A stretch of DNA of 64,000 nucleotides from Thermobifida halotolerans (GCF_003574835.2 NZ_CP063196.1:4960001-5024000), one strand, 5' to 3'; shown: positions 45,110 to 54,093, counted from the first letter of the stretch. Notes: generated by a model from the letters alone, not told the origin. Numbers and translations: made by a program.

Positions 45110-45128
45110 TTAGACAAGGCTAACCTAT
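45110..45128 (-). promoter_or_regulatory. Iron box (DmdR1/IdeR-type operator)
   Basis: TTAGACAAGGCTAACCTAT matches 15 of 19 positions of the IdeR/DmdR consensus palindrome, just before the permease start. Iron-replete DmdR1/IdeR should repress the importer. Confidence 0.75.
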
Positions 45129-45190
45129 GGTGTGATCTCCTCCGAAGGGAAGGAGGGCGGACGAACACCCTGTGCCGTCGAGGAACCGGA

Positions 45191-46327
45191 TCAGCGGTAG
45201 TCCGGCGGAGGCGGCGGATACGCCCCCCGGCCGTCCTCGTAGCCGGGGCCGCGCCCCGGATCACGGTCGCCGTCCGTGCCGTGGCCGGAGGAAGCGTCGC
45301 CGTAACCCGGGTAGTGGCTGGCTCCGCCGCCGGGAGCGCCGCCCGTGCGGTACCCGGAGGGCGGGGCGGGGCGGTAACCGCCGCCGTGGTCGGGGCCCGG
45401 GGCGGTCCCGTAGCCGGGAGCCGCACCGGTGTCGTGGTCCGGGACCGGACCACCGGGGCGGTGACCGAGGAGGTCGCCGGTGTCGTACCCCGGTCCCGGA
45501 GCGGTGCGGTAACCGCCACCGTGGTCGGTTCGGTAGCCGGGGGTGCCGCCGGTGCCGTAGGCGGAGGGCGGAGCGCTGTCGTAGGCGGAGGTGGGGGCGG
45601 TGTTGTGGTCGGTTCGGTAGCCGGGGGTGCCGCCGGTGTCGTACCCCGGTCCCGGAGCGGTGCGGTAACCGCCACCGTGGTCGGTTCGGTAGCCGGGGGT
45701 GCCGCCGGTGTCGTAGGCGGAGGGCGGGACGCTGTCGTAGGCGGAGGTGGGGGCGGCGTCGAAGCTGGAGGTGGGGGCGGTGCCGTGGTCGGGGGCCGGA
45801 GCGGAGCCGTAGGGGGGAGCCGGGATGCTCTCGAAACTGGCCGTGGCGCCGATGCCGTGGTCGGGGGCCGGAGCGGCGGTGTAGTCGTCGTCGCCGTAAC
45901 CGCGGCCGGGGCCGCGGTCGTGTTCGGGACCGTCGCCGTAGTCGAGGGCGTCGTCGTACCCGGGACCGTCCGCGTACCCGGGACCGTCGTCGTACTCCGG
46001 ATCGTCGTCGTACTCGGGGACCTCCTCCGGAGGAGGAGTCGGTCGGCCGGACGCGCGCCGATGACCGTCCTCCGCGGTCTTGGCAGCGAAGTAGGTCCAC
46101 CACGCACCCGCGCACACCAGCACGCTGACCCCGGTCAACGTCCACGTCACGGTCGAGCCGCCGGACATGACGTTGATCAGGAGCGAGCCCAGGGTGAGCG
46201 CGGTGGCGAGCACCGGCAGCGCCAGGCGCAGCAGCGGTCCGAGGGAACGTTTGGCGTCGCCGGAGCGCCTGCGCCGCGACGAGGGCCGTGCGGGTCGCGA
46301 AGACCGCGAAGAGGATCGACGTTTCAT
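45191..46327 (-). CDS. Membrane protein with Tyr/Gly/Pro/Asp-rich 52-residue repeats
   Basis: 378 residues from ATG 46327 (a GTG at 46339 is possible). A basic Ser/Arg-rich N-terminus, two membrane segments (about residues 30-75), then a long low-complexity tail rich in PGY, TDH and GG motifs. Two copies of a 52-residue unit (AYDTGGTPGYRTDHGGGYRT and so on), nearly identical for 38 residues, lie at its centre. Such tails resemble disordered cytoplasmic or cell-wall-spanning regions of actinobacterial membrane proteins. Divergent from, and next to, the iron importer, but no role can be assigned. Confidence 0.7.
   Translation of the reverse strand: MKRRSSSRSSRPARPSSRRRRSGDAKRSLGPLLRLALPVLATALTLGSLLINVMSGGSTVTWTLTGVSVLVCAGAWWTYFAAKTAEDGHRRASGRPTPPPEEVPEYDDDPEYDDGPGYADGPGYDDALDYGDGPEHDRGPGRGYGDDDYTAAPAPDHGIGATASFESIPAPPYGSAPAPDHGTAPTSSFDAAPTSAYDSVPPSAYDTGGTPGYRTDHGGGYRTAPGPGYDTGGTPGYRTDHNTAPTSAYDSAPPSAYGTGGTPGYRTDHGGGYRTAPGPGYDTGDLLGHRPGGPVPDHDTGAAPGYGTAPGPDHGGGYRPAPPSGYRTGGAPGGGASHYPGYGDASSGHGTDGDRDPGRGPGYEDGRGAYPPPPPDYR
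45437..45748 (-). repeat. Two tandem 156-bp coding repeats
   Basis: Units 45593-45748 and 45437-45592 encode the 52-residue repeats of the preceding gene; the DNA match is near-perfect over the first 120 bases, so the duplication is recent or kept by recombination. Confidence 0.85.
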
Positions 46328-46422
46328 GGTGATTCGCACTTTAGGGGATCGGGGGGAGCGCCGGGGAGGGGAAGTCCGAAGCCGGGGGCGGCGACGGATG
46401 GGGTTGTCCGGGGAGGTTGTCC

Positions 46423-46467
46423 GGGGTGGGCCGACGCCGGGGCCGGGCCCCGGCGTCGGCCCACCCC
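46423..46467 (-). terminator. Terminator after the BisC-like gene
   Basis: Perfect 20-base stem (46423-46442 with 46448-46467) and a five-base loop, 50 bases past the stop on the minus strand. One of the strongest hairpins in the window; on its far side is a direct repeat GGTTGTCCGGGG. Confidence 0.85.
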
Positions 46468-46516
46468 CTCCAGCGGCGCTCCTCGGCGATGTCCCGTCTT
46501 CCTTCCGGGGCCGAGG

Positions 46517-48859
46517 TCACCTCTCCCCCCTCTCGACGACGCGCGGTGGAACGAACGCGCGCACCGGAGGCACCGCACCGGTGAAGCGCTCGACCTCCAC
46601 CGACGCCAACTGGCCGGTGCAGCCCTGACTCAACCGCGACGTCCCCACGTCGGCGGTCACCGCGTTCGGGTTGCCGTGCGCGCACGTCACCTCCGAGGAG
46701 GACGGATCGAACCAGGCCCCCGTGGACAACTGCACCACTCCCGGCCGCACCCCGTCGTCCAGCACCGCGCCCGCCAGGCAGGAACCCCGGTCGTTGAACA
46801 GCCGCACCACGTCGCCGCCGGCGATGCCGCGCGCGGCGGCGTCCACCGGGTGCAGCCGCACCGGAGCACGGTCGGCCACCTTGCCCGCGCGGCTGTGCGC
46901 GCCCATGTCCTGCTGGCTGTGCAGCCGCTCGCTCGGCTGGTTGGCCACCAGCGTCAGCGGCCACCGCCGCGCCGCCGATCCCGGCCGTTCCGGCGTGCCC
47001 AGCCACACCGGATGCCCGGGACAGTCGGAATAGCCGAACCCCGCGACCGTCTCTGAGTACAGTTCGATCCGTCCGCTCGGTGTGCCCAGCGGATGCGCCT
47101 CGGGATCGGCGCGAAACTCGCCGAACAGCGCGGTGTCCGCCACCCGGTGCGGAACGTCCACCCCGCCGTCGGCCCAGAACGCGGCGAAGTCCGGCAACCC
47201 GGCGTCGGCCCGCCCCTGGCGGTCCCGCCACTCCTCGTACAGGTGCCGCAGCCACTCCCCGGCGGTGCGCCCCCCGGTGAACTCCTCGGCCGCGCCCAGC
47301 CGTTCCGCCAGACCGGTGAAGATGTCGTACTCGTCGCGTGCCGCGCCGTGCGGCGGCACCGCCCGCCGCATCACCCGCAGCCGCAGATCCCCCCGGCTGG
47401 CCGCGATGTCGTCTCGCTCCAGCGTGGTCGTCACCGGAAGCACCACGTCGGCGTGCCGGGCCGTGGCCGTCCAGTGTGTCTCGTTGACCACCACCGTGTC
47501 CGGCCGCGCGAACGCCCGCCGCAGCCGTGCCAGGTCCTGGTGGTGGTGGAAGGGGTTGCCGCCCGCCCAGTACACCAGGCGGACGTCCGGATAGCGCAGC
47601 CGCCTGCCGTCGAAGTCGAACGGTTCCCCCGGGCACAGCAGCATGTCCGCCACCCGCGCCACCGGGATCAGCGAGTCCACCGGGTTGCGGCCCTGCGGCA
47701 GCCGGGGCAGCGCGATCGGGGTGGACCCGCCGCCGTAGTTGCCCATCGATCCGTAACCGGTGGCGAACCCGCCGCCGGGCAGGCCGATCTGCCCCAGGCA
47801 CGCGGCCAGTGCGACCCCCGCCCACAGCGGCTGCTCCCCGTACCGGGCGCGCTGCACCGACCAGCCCACGTTGACCAGGGTCCGTCCGCGCGCCATCCGC
47901 CGCGCCAGGTCCCGTAGTTCACCGGCGGCCACCCCGCTGATCTCCGCCGCCCACTCGGGGCTCCTGGGCACGCCGCCGGACCCGCCCAGCACGTAGTCGC
48001 GCAGCCGCGGCCAGCCGACGGTGCAGCGCTCCAGGAACGCGGTGTCGGCCAGGTCCTCCACGACCAGCACGTGGATCAGGGCCAGCAGGATCGCCGCGTC
48101 CGTCCCCGGCGCCGCCGACACCCACCGGGCGCCGAGTTCGGCGGCGGTGTCGTCACGCAGCGGACTGACCGACACGAACTCCACACCCCGGCGCGCCGCC
48201 TCCCGCATGCCGGGCTCGGCGGTGTGCGCGGCCCGGCCGCCCGAGGACACCCAGGTGTTGGAGGTCCGCAGCCCGCCGAAGCTCACCAGCAGGTCGGTGT
48301 GCTCGGCGATCGCCTCCCACGTGGGCGGGCGGTGCAGCAGGTCGTGGGTTCCGGCCGCGCCCACCACGTGCGGCAGCAGCACCTCCACGGCCGCGTGGCT
48401 GTAGGTGTTCACCGACCGGGTGTAGCCGCCGACCGTGTTGAGGAAGCGGTGCAGTTGACTCTGCGCGTGGTGGAACCGCCCCGCGCTGGCCCAGCCGTAG
48501 GAGCCGCCGAAGACCGCCGCGTTGCCGTGCTCGCGCCGCACCCGGTCCACCTCCCCGGCCACCAGGTCCAGTGCGGTGTCCCAGTCCACCGCCACGTACT
48601 CGTCGTCGGCGCCGCCCCGCCGCGGGTCGGGGCCGGGGCCGCGCTCCAGCCAGCGCCTGCGCACGGCGGGACGGTCCACCCGGGTGGCGTGGTGCTGCGC
48701 GTCCGGCACGTTGCCGATCACCGGGGAGGGCGCGGGATCGTCCGGGTCGGGACGCACCCCCACCACCCGGCCGTCGCGCACCAGCACGTCGAAGGCGCCC
48801 CAGTGCGCACTCGTCGGATACGCCGCCACCGGTCCCGTGTCGCCCGCCATCGCCTCCAC
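46517..48859 (-). CDS. BisC-like molybdopterin oxidoreductase (biotin/S-oxide reductase type)
   Basis: 780 residues, the size of E. coli BisC, of the DMSO-reductase family with bis-MGD cofactor. Diagnostic segments: FGGSYGWASAGRFHHAQSQLHRFLN (with the Ser expected as Mo ligand), SYGWASAG followed by GGYTRSVNTYS, and SMGNYGGGSTP. No twin-arginine signal, no N-terminal Fe-S motif, so a soluble cytoplasmic enzyme like BisC, reducing biotin or methionine sulfoxide. GTG 48859 or ATG 48850. Single-gene unit with its own strong terminator. modABC is 12 kb away. Confidence 0.88.
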   Translation of the reverse strand: MEAMAGDTGPVAAYPTSAHWGAFDVLVRDGRVVGVRPDPDDPAPSPVIGNVPDAQHHATRVDRPAVRRRWLERGPGPDPRRGGADDEYVAVDWDTALDLVAGEVDRVRREHGNAAVFGGSYGWASAGRFHHAQSQLHRFLNTVGGYTRSVNTYSHAAVEVLLPHVVGAAGTHDLLHRPPTWEAIAEHTDLLVSFGGLRTSNTWVSSGGRAAHTAEPGMREAARRGVEFVSVSPLRDDTAAELGARWVSAAPGTDAAILLALIHVLVVEDLADTAFLERCTVGWPRLRDYVLGGSGGVPRSPEWAAEISGVAAGELRDLARRMARGRTLVNVGWSVQRARYGEQPLWAGVALAACLGQIGLPGGGFATGYGSMGNYGGGSTPIALPRLPQGRNPVDSLIPVARVADMLLCPGEPFDFDGRRLRYPDVRLVYWAGGNPFHHHQDLARLRRAFARPDTVVVNETHWTATARHADVVLPVTTTLERDDIAASRGDLRLRVMRRAVPPHGAARDEYDIFTGLAERLGAAEEFTGGRTAGEWLRHLYEEWRDRQGRADAGLPDFAAFWADGGVDVPHRVADTALFGEFRADPEAHPLGTPSGRIELYSETVAGFGYSDCPGHPVWLGTPERPGSAARRWPLTLVANQPSERLHSQQDMGAHSRAGKVADRAPVRLHPVDAAARGIAGGDVVRLFNDRGSCLAGAVLDDGVRPGVVQLSTGAWFDPSSSEVTCAHGNPNAVTADVGTSRLSQGCTGQLASVEVERFTGAVPPVRAFVPPRVVERGER

Positions 48860-48976
48860 GCCCTCCGCGTCGACTGCTTCCGCGCCAGCTTAGAGGCACC
48901 GCGACCACGCCCCGGAAACCGGGTTTTGCCAGGATGGGGGGCGGTAACACCGTCGATCTTCGGTCAGGAGTCAGGC

Positions 48977-49933
48977 ATGAATGCGGTCGCGTCGCGCTCG
49001 CGGCGGTCGGTGCTGGCGGTCCCGGCGTCCAACCCACGGTTCATCGAGAAGGCCCGCGGCCTCGACACGGACGCGTTCTTCCTCGATCTGGAGGACGCGG
49101 TCGCCCCGCTGGAGAAGGAGGCGGCCCGACAGACGGTGGTGGCCGCGCTCAACGAGGGCGGCTGGGACGGCAGGGTCCGCACGGTCCGCGTCAACGACGC
49201 CACCACCGCGTGGGCCTACCGCGACGTCATCACGGTTGTGGAGGGTGCCGGGGCCAACCTGGACTGCCTGGTGCTGCCCAAGGTCAGCGACCCCTCGCAC
49301 GTGCTCTGGCTGGACACCCTGCTCACCCAGATCGAACGCTCGGTCGGTCTGGAGGTGGGGCGGATCGGTATCGAGGCGCAGATCGAGGACGCCCGCGGCC
49401 TCACCCGCGTCAACGAGATCGCCGCCGCCTCACCCCGCGTGGAGACCCTGGTCTACGGCCCCGCCGACTTCATGGCCAGCATCAACATGAAGACGCTGGT
49501 GGTGGGTGAGCAGCCGCCCGGCTACGACCCCGGGGACGCCTACCACTACGTCCTGATGCGCATCCTCATGGCCGCGCGCGCCCACGACCTGCAGGCCATC
49601 GACGGCCCCTACCTGAAGATCCGCGACGTCGAGGCGTTCACCCGCTCGGCCCGGCGCACCGCCGCCCTCGGCTTCGACGGCAAGTGGGTGCTGCACCCCG
49701 CCCAGGTCGCCGCCGCCAACGAGGTCTACGCCCCCACGCAGGAGGACTACGACCACGCCGAACTGGTCCTGGACGCCTACGAGTACGCGACCACGGTGCG
49801 GCGCAGGGGCGCGGTGATGCTCGGCGACGAGATGCTCGACGAGGCGTCCCGCAAGATGGCGCTGGTCGTCGCGGCCAAGGGGCGCGCGGCCGGGATGAAG
49901 CGCACCAGGGAGTTCGTGCCCGAGCAGGAGTGA
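48977..49933 (+). CDS. Malyl-CoA lyase-like / HpcH-HpaI aldolase (CitE family)
   Basis: 318 residues, the length of malyl-CoA lyase. Mg-enolate lyase fold: LAVPASNPRFIEKARGLDTDAFFLDLEDAVAPLEKEAAR and IEAQIEDARGL, the metal-binding Glu/Asp segments. Family members (CitE, malyl-CoA, beta-methylmalyl-CoA lyases) cleave acyl-CoA carbon bonds; the related actinobacterial protein is assigned to the ethylmalonyl-CoA route. ATG 48977 with TCAGGAG upstream. Monocistronic; no other gene of that pathway is in the window, so the exact substrate is open. Confidence 0.85.
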   Translation: MNAVASRSRRSVLAVPASNPRFIEKARGLDTDAFFLDLEDAVAPLEKEAARQTVVAALNEGGWDGRVRTVRVNDATTAWAYRDVITVVEGAGANLDCLVLPKVSDPSHVLWLDTLLTQIERSVGLEVGRIGIEAQIEDARGLTRVNEIAAASPRVETLVYGPADFMASINMKTLVVGEQPPGYDPGDAYHYVLMRILMAARAHDLQAIDGPYLKIRDVEAFTRSARRTAALGFDGKWVLHPAQVAAANEVYAPTQEDYDHAELVLDAYEYATTVRRRGAVMLGDEMLDEASRKMALVVAAKGRAAGMKRTREFVPEQE

Positions 49934-49963
49934 ACCCCCCGCCCGGGGCACGGGCCCGCCCGG

Positions 49964-50389
49964 TCAGCGCACCGGGCAGGGTGGACGCATGCCGTCGACG
50001 AGCAGCGTCAGCCCCATTCCCACCAGCCACACGTCCTTGGCCAGGCCGGTGCCCTGCGGGCTGGGACGGATGCCGTCCTCCATGCGGGTGCCCGGCTCGG
50101 TGAAGTAGTGGCCCACCAGCGCACCGCCGAAGCCGGTCAGGGCCGCGCCCACCAGGGCGCTGGGAACGAACGGCAGCAGCAGGGCCGCGCCCAGCGCGAT
50201 CTCGCTGTTGCTCAGCATGCGGGAGAACCGCTCGGGAGGCGTGTCCTTCAGGGTGGGAAACACCCGGGAGGCCGCGTTGTGCAGGTAGGCGGCGGTGTCG
50301 GGGTCGGCGCCGCGCTTGCCGAGACCGGAGTTGAGGATGTACGCGCCAGCGGTCAGCCGTATCGGCAGGTGGGCGATGCGGAAAGCCAT
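49964..50389 (-). CDS. DoxX-family membrane protein
   Basis: 141-residue four-helix membrane protein of the DoxX fold: RIAHLPIRLTAGAYILNSGLGKRG, hydrophobic ALGAALLLPFVPSALVGAALTGFG and LVGMGLTLLVDG. ATG 50389 with AAGGAG eight bases upstream. DoxX proteins are quinone-interacting or thiosulfate-oxidase subunits in some species; here nothing indicates which. Confidence 0.82.
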   Translation of the reverse strand: MAFRIAHLPIRLTAGAYILNSGLGKRGADPDTAAYLHNAASRVFPTLKDTPPERFSRMLSNSEIALGAALLLPFVPSALVGAALTGFGGALVGHYFTEPGTRMEDGIRPSPQGTGLAKDVWLVGMGLTLLVDGMRPPCPVR

Positions 50390-50708
50390 GATGCTCCTTC
50401 GGAACCGCACGGACTGGAAACGGCTCCCCACTACCCGTTTCACCGTCGACACACCCCTTTCGGCGGAGCACTCCTTCACAACGCCCGACCGATGCCGGGA
50501 GGTTGAGGGGCGTCCAGGAGCCCTGACTCGGGGGAGAACGCCAGCGGCCCGGGGGAGGGGCATGGAGCCTCGGCCTTTTCCGGGTGGCCTGGAAAGCCTC
50601 CTCGGGGTGAGGGTGTCAGGGGCTCTTCTGCTCGTGGCAGCTTCCCGGAACCGGTTCTCACGGTGCTCCACGTGTCCTCTTACCGGTCACTAACCCCGAT
50701 GGGCGACG
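50390..50708. other. Divergent promoter region without gene
   Basis: 319 bases between the DoxX gene (-) and the response regulator gene (+). Short open frames here have no binding site. The DNA holds both promoters; no clear hexamers or inverted repeat found. Confidence 0.6.
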
Positions 50709-51416
50709 ATGGAGGCCATGAGCCCTGCCCGCACCGTGCTGATCGCCGACGACGACCGCGCCATCCGCGAGTCCCTGGAACGGGCGCTGCAACTGGAGGG
50801 GTACCGGACCCGCACCGCCGCCGACGGGGTCCAGGCGCTCGCCGCCGTGCACGCCGACCCGGTCGACCTGCTGATCCTCGACGTGATGATGCCGGGTGTC
50901 GACGGGCTCGGCGTGTGCCGGGTGCTGCGCGCCGAAGGCGACCGCACCCCGATCCTGATGCTCACCGCACGGGTGGAGACCCCCGACCGGGTCGCCGGGC
51001 TGGACGCCGGAGCCGACGACTACCTGCCCAAACCGTTCGACCTGGACGAACTGCTGGCCCGGATGCGGGCGCTGCTGCGGCGGGCCGCACCGACCAGCGG
51101 GGAGGGCGCCGCCGAACCGCTCATCCAGGTCGGTGACCTGCGCATCGATCCGGGGGCGCGGCGCGTCTGGCGGGCCGGACGCGAGGTGGAGCTGTCCAAG
51201 ACCGAGTTCGACCTGCTGGAACTGCTGGCCCGCAACGCGGGGATCGTGCTGGACCACTCCACCATCTACGACCGCATCTGGGGCTACGACTTCGGCCCGG
51301 AGTCCAAGAACCTGGCCGTCTACATCAGCTACCTGCGGCGCAAGCTCGAACCCGAGGGCACCACCCCGCTGATCCAGACGGTCCGCGGCGTCGGTTACAC
51401 CCTCAGACCGAGATGA
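50709..51416 (+). CDS. OmpR/MprA-type response regulator
   Basis: 235 residues. Receiver with DDDRAIRE, phosphoacceptor Asp in LLILDVMMPGVDG and Lys in DDYLPKPFDLDELLARM; winged-helix domain with KTEFDLLELLARNAG and YISYLRRKLEPEG, RGVGYTL. ATG 50709 or 50718, the second with GGAGG close by. Overlaps the kinase start by four bases, a typical MprAB-like pair controlling cell-envelope genes. Confidence 0.95.
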   Translation: MEAMSPARTVLIADDDRAIRESLERALQLEGYRTRTAADGVQALAAVHADPVDLLILDVMMPGVDGLGVCRVLRAEGDRTPILMLTARVETPDRVAGLDAGADDYLPKPFDLDELLARMRALLRRAAPTSGEGAAEPLIQVGDLRIDPGARRVWRAGREVELSKTEFDLLELLARNAGIVLDHSTIYDRIWGYDFGPESKNLAVYISYLRRKLEPEGTTPLIQTVRGVGYTLRPR

Positions 51417-52834
51417 GCACCGCCACCGTCCCGGAGGAGAGGGTCGGCGGCCGACCGCGCGGGCTCGGCGCGGCCAGCCTCGGCACCCGCTTCGCGGTCA
51501 CGTTCGCCCTGGTCGCCGCCCTGGTCATCGTGCTGGTGGGATCGCTCGCCTACAGTGCCGCCGCCACCCTGATCCGCGACAGCGCCCGGGAGGAGTTCGA
51601 CACCACCGTCTCAAGCGTCGCGCAGACGCTGCGCGGCTCCGCCAACAGCGGAAACAGCTTCAACGAGTTCACCCTGGTGCACTCCGAGACCTTCTCGTTC
51701 CAGTTGATCAACGGCGAGGGCGAGATCATGGTCCCGCTGGGCGGCGGCCGGTCCTCTGACGTGCTCACGGTCACCGAGGCGGACCGCGCCGTCGCCGGGC
51801 ACTACGCCGGAGGGCTGGTGCACCTCCGGGAGGACGAGGGGCCCACCGGTGAGCCGCTGCGGGTGGCCACGGTCTCCTTCGGGCAGGGTCTCGGCGCGGT
51901 GCAGATCGTGCAGCGCCTCGCACCCACCGAACAGATGCTGGACACGCTGGCCGCCCAGTTGGTCGTGGTCGGTGTGGTGGCGCTGGTGGGCGCCGGGGTG
52001 GCGGGATGGCTGGTGGCGCGCCGCGTCACCGGCCGTCTGGTGCGGCTCACCGAGGCCGCCGAGTACGTCACCTCCACGGGCCGCCTCGACCGGGCCGTCT
52101 CCGACGGCGGCAACGGCGGCCGGGACGAGGTGGAGCGGCTCGGTGTCGCGTTCAACGAGATGCTGGGGCGGCTCGCCGCGGCGAAGGAGGAGCAGCGGCG
52201 GCTGGTGCAGAACGCCTCCCACGAGTTGCGCACCCCGCTGACCAGTCTGCGCACCAACGTCAGTGTCATGAGGCGGTTCGACCGGCTCTCGCCCGAGGCG
52301 CAGCGGCGGCTCGTCGACGACCTGCAGGGAGAGACCCGGGAGCTCACCGACCTGGTCGACGAGCTGGTCAGCCTGGCCACGGAGACCTACCAGGACGAAC
52401 CGGTGCAGGAGGTGGTGCTGCGCGAGGTCGCCGAGCGGGTCGCGGCGCGCGGCCGCCGCCGCAGCGGCCGCGAGGTCGTCGTGGACGCCGACGACAGCGC
52501 GGTCATGGGACGGCCGGGGGCGTTGGAGCGCGCCCTGTCCAACCCGGTGGAGAACGCCGCGAAGTTCGACCCGGAGGGCAGCGCGCCCATCGAGATCCGC
52601 ATCCGCGACGGTGTGGTGGAGATCCGCGACCGGGGCCCGGGCATCGAGGAGTCCGAGCTCGCGCACATCTTCGAGCGCTTCTACCGCGCCCCGTCAGCCC
52701 GCGGCCTGCCCGGATCGGGACTGGGCCTGTCGATGGTCCACGACATCGCGGCGGCCCACGGCGGCACGGTCTTCGCCCGCAACCGCGAGGGCGGCGGACT
52801 GGTGATCGGGCTGCGCCTGCCCGTCCTGCGGTGA
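51413..52834 (+). CDS. Sensor histidine kinase (MprB-like)
   Basis: 473 residues. Two membrane segments (about 27-47 and 180-205) bound an extracellular loop; HAMP domain next, then the HisKA motif LVQNASHELRTPLTSLRTN with the His, and an HATPase domain with N box ALSNPVENAAKFDP, G1 EIRDRGPGIEESEL and G2 PGSGLGLSMVHDIAAAHGG. The N box has Pro where Leu/Ile is usual (SNLVENA), a mild oddity. Acts with the response regulator encoded just upstream. Confidence 0.94.
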   Translation: MSTATVPEERVGGRPRGLGAASLGTRFAVTFALVAALVIVLVGSLAYSAAATLIRDSAREEFDTTVSSVAQTLRGSANSGNSFNEFTLVHSETFSFQLINGEGEIMVPLGGGRSSDVLTVTEADRAVAGHYAGGLVHLREDEGPTGEPLRVATVSFGQGLGAVQIVQRLAPTEQMLDTLAAQLVVVGVVALVGAGVAGWLVARRVTGRLVRLTEAAEYVTSTGRLDRAVSDGGNGGRDEVERLGVAFNEMLGRLAAAKEEQRRLVQNASHELRTPLTSLRTNVSVMRRFDRLSPEAQRRLVDDLQGETRELTDLVDELVSLATETYQDEPVQEVVLREVAERVAARGRRRSGREVVVDADDSAVMGRPGALERALSNPVENAAKFDPEGSAPIEIRIRDGVVEIRDRGPGIEESELAHIFERFYRAPSARGLPGSGLGLSMVHDIAAAHGGTVFARNREGGGLVIGLRLPVLR

Positions 52835-52880
52835 CAGACCACCGGTGACCCCGACAGCGGAGGCCCGGAACCGCGGGGCG

Positions 52881-53231
52881 TCAGGACCGCCGGTCCATCT
52901 GCTCCTCCAGTTCGTCCACGCCGATCAGGTCGCGGCGGATACGGCCGGTCCGGTAGGCGACCCGGCCCGCGATGTGCGAGGCGATCGGGACGGTGAGGAT
53001 CTGGAACACCAGCACCAGCGCCAGCACCCCGATCCGGGGATCGGGAAACAGCCGCAGCCCGATCCCCACCAGGATCAGCACCAACCCCATGATCTGCGGC
53101 TTGGCGGCGGTGTGCATCCGCGACAGCAGATCGGGGAAACGCACCAGGCCCACCCCCGCCGCGAACGACAGCAGCGCCCCCAGCAGCAGCAGGACCACCG
53201 CGGTCCAGTCCAGCAGTTGTGCCGCCGTCAC
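52881..53231 (-). CDS. mnhG: Mrp Na+/H+ antiporter subunit G (MnhG)
   Basis: 116 residues, three membrane segments. Contains the MrpG signature FAAGVGLVRFPDLLSRMHTAAKPQ followed by LVLILVGIGLRLF. GTG 53231 overlaps the mnhF stop. Last gene of the mrp operon; followed by a charged tail ending QMDRRS. Confidence 0.93.
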   Translation of the reverse strand: MTAAQLLDWTAVVLLLLGALLSFAAGVGLVRFPDLLSRMHTAAKPQIMGLVLILVGIGLRLFPDPRIGVLALVLVFQILTVPIASHIAGRVAYRTGRIRRDLIGVDELEEQMDRRS

Positions 53232-53518
53232 GACGCGGCCTCCCTCTCCTCCTCGGCCTCCCGGTGCCGCCGGGCCACGAACCGGGAGACGCTGACCGAC
53301 CCGACAAAACCCAGCAGCGACAGCACCAGCAGCAGCGGCAGCACCGTGGGATCGCGGTGGAACGCCGCGAACGCCCCGATGCCCGCGATCGCCGAGGCCA
53401 GCAGCACGTCCACCGACAGCGCCCGGTCCAGGATGGTCGGCCCCAGCACCAGCCGGACCATGCTCAGCAGCGAGGCCGCCCCCAGCAGCACCCCGATCAC
53501 GATCCACAGGTAGGTCAC
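53228..53518 (-). CDS. mnhF: Mrp antiporter subunit F (MnhF)
   Basis: 96 residues, three membrane segments, with MrpF-like VRLVLGPTILDRALSVDVL and GIGAFAAFHRDPT. GTG start overlapping mnhE by four bases. Needed for assembly of the hetero-oligomeric antiporter. Confidence 0.92.
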   Translation of the reverse strand: MTYLWIVIGVLLGAASLLSMVRLVLGPTILDRALSVDVLLASAIAGIGAFAAFHRDPTVLPLLLVLSLLGFVGSVSVSRFVARRHREAEEEREAAS

Positions 53519-54093
53519 GAGAGGCCCCCCTCCGCCATCCGCTCGATCTCGCTTCGGGTGCCGAACGCCCGCACCACCCGCTCCTCCAGGGCCAGCACGT
53601 TGCGCCGCGCCTCCTCGGTGTCCTCGGCGTCCGCGCCCAGCATGTGCACGAACAGGGTGAAGGTGCCGGAACGGACCTCCACGATCACGCTGCCGGGGAT
53701 CACCGAGACGCACACGGCGGTGAGCGTGAACAGCAGGTCCGAGCGGGTGCGCAGCGGAACCGCGATGACGGAGCTGCGCGGCGGCCGACCGAACGCGAGG
53801 GTCTGCGCGACCACCCGGGCGGTGGCCAGCACCAGGTCCACCGCGAAGCGCCCGAGGAACACCGCGAACGCCGCCGGGCGCAGCCGCGCCCCCCAGGCCA
53901 CCGGCGGCAGCGGGAACACCAGCATGGTCACCAGGCCGACCAGCAGGCCGCCCGCGACCGTGTTCGGCGACAGGTCGCCGAACAGCAGCACCCACACGGC
54001 GGTCAGCAGGGCCAGCATGGGCAGGTTGACCACGCGCCGCCCGATCCGGAGGTTCCACGGCGGGCGGTCGGGGACGACAGGCGGTGAGGTCAC
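53515..54093 (-). CDS. mnhE: Mrp antiporter subunit E (MnhE)
   Basis: 192 residues, three N-terminal membrane segments (LPMLALLTAVWVLLFGDLS onward) and a long soluble tail containing VIAVPLRTRSDLLFTLTAVCVSVIPGSVIVE, the family core. Overlaps mnhD and mnhF by four bases each (GTGA). Confidence 0.93.
   Translation of the reverse strand: MTSPPVVPDRPPWNLRIGRRVVNLPMLALLTAVWVLLFGDLSPNTVAGGLLVGLVTMLVFPLPPVAWGARLRPAAFAVFLGRFAVDLVLATARVVAQTLAFGRPPRSSVIAVPLRTRSDLLFTLTAVCVSVIPGSVIVEVRSGTFTLFVHMLGADAEDTEEARRNVLALEERVVRAFGTRSEIERMAEGGLS

Noticed and set aside
45437-45748. Possible CRISPR or satellite DNA from tandem repeats
   Set aside because: Units are 156 bp, in frame and without spacers; they are explained as a coding repeat.
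49934-49990. GC-rich inverted repeats between the malyl-CoA-lyase-like and DoxX genes
   Set aside because: The arms overlap the DoxX coding end and are imperfect; not convincing as a terminator.
50476-50661. 61-codon minus-strand open frame
   Set aside because: Pro/Gly/Ser low complexity, no ribosome-binding site or family match.
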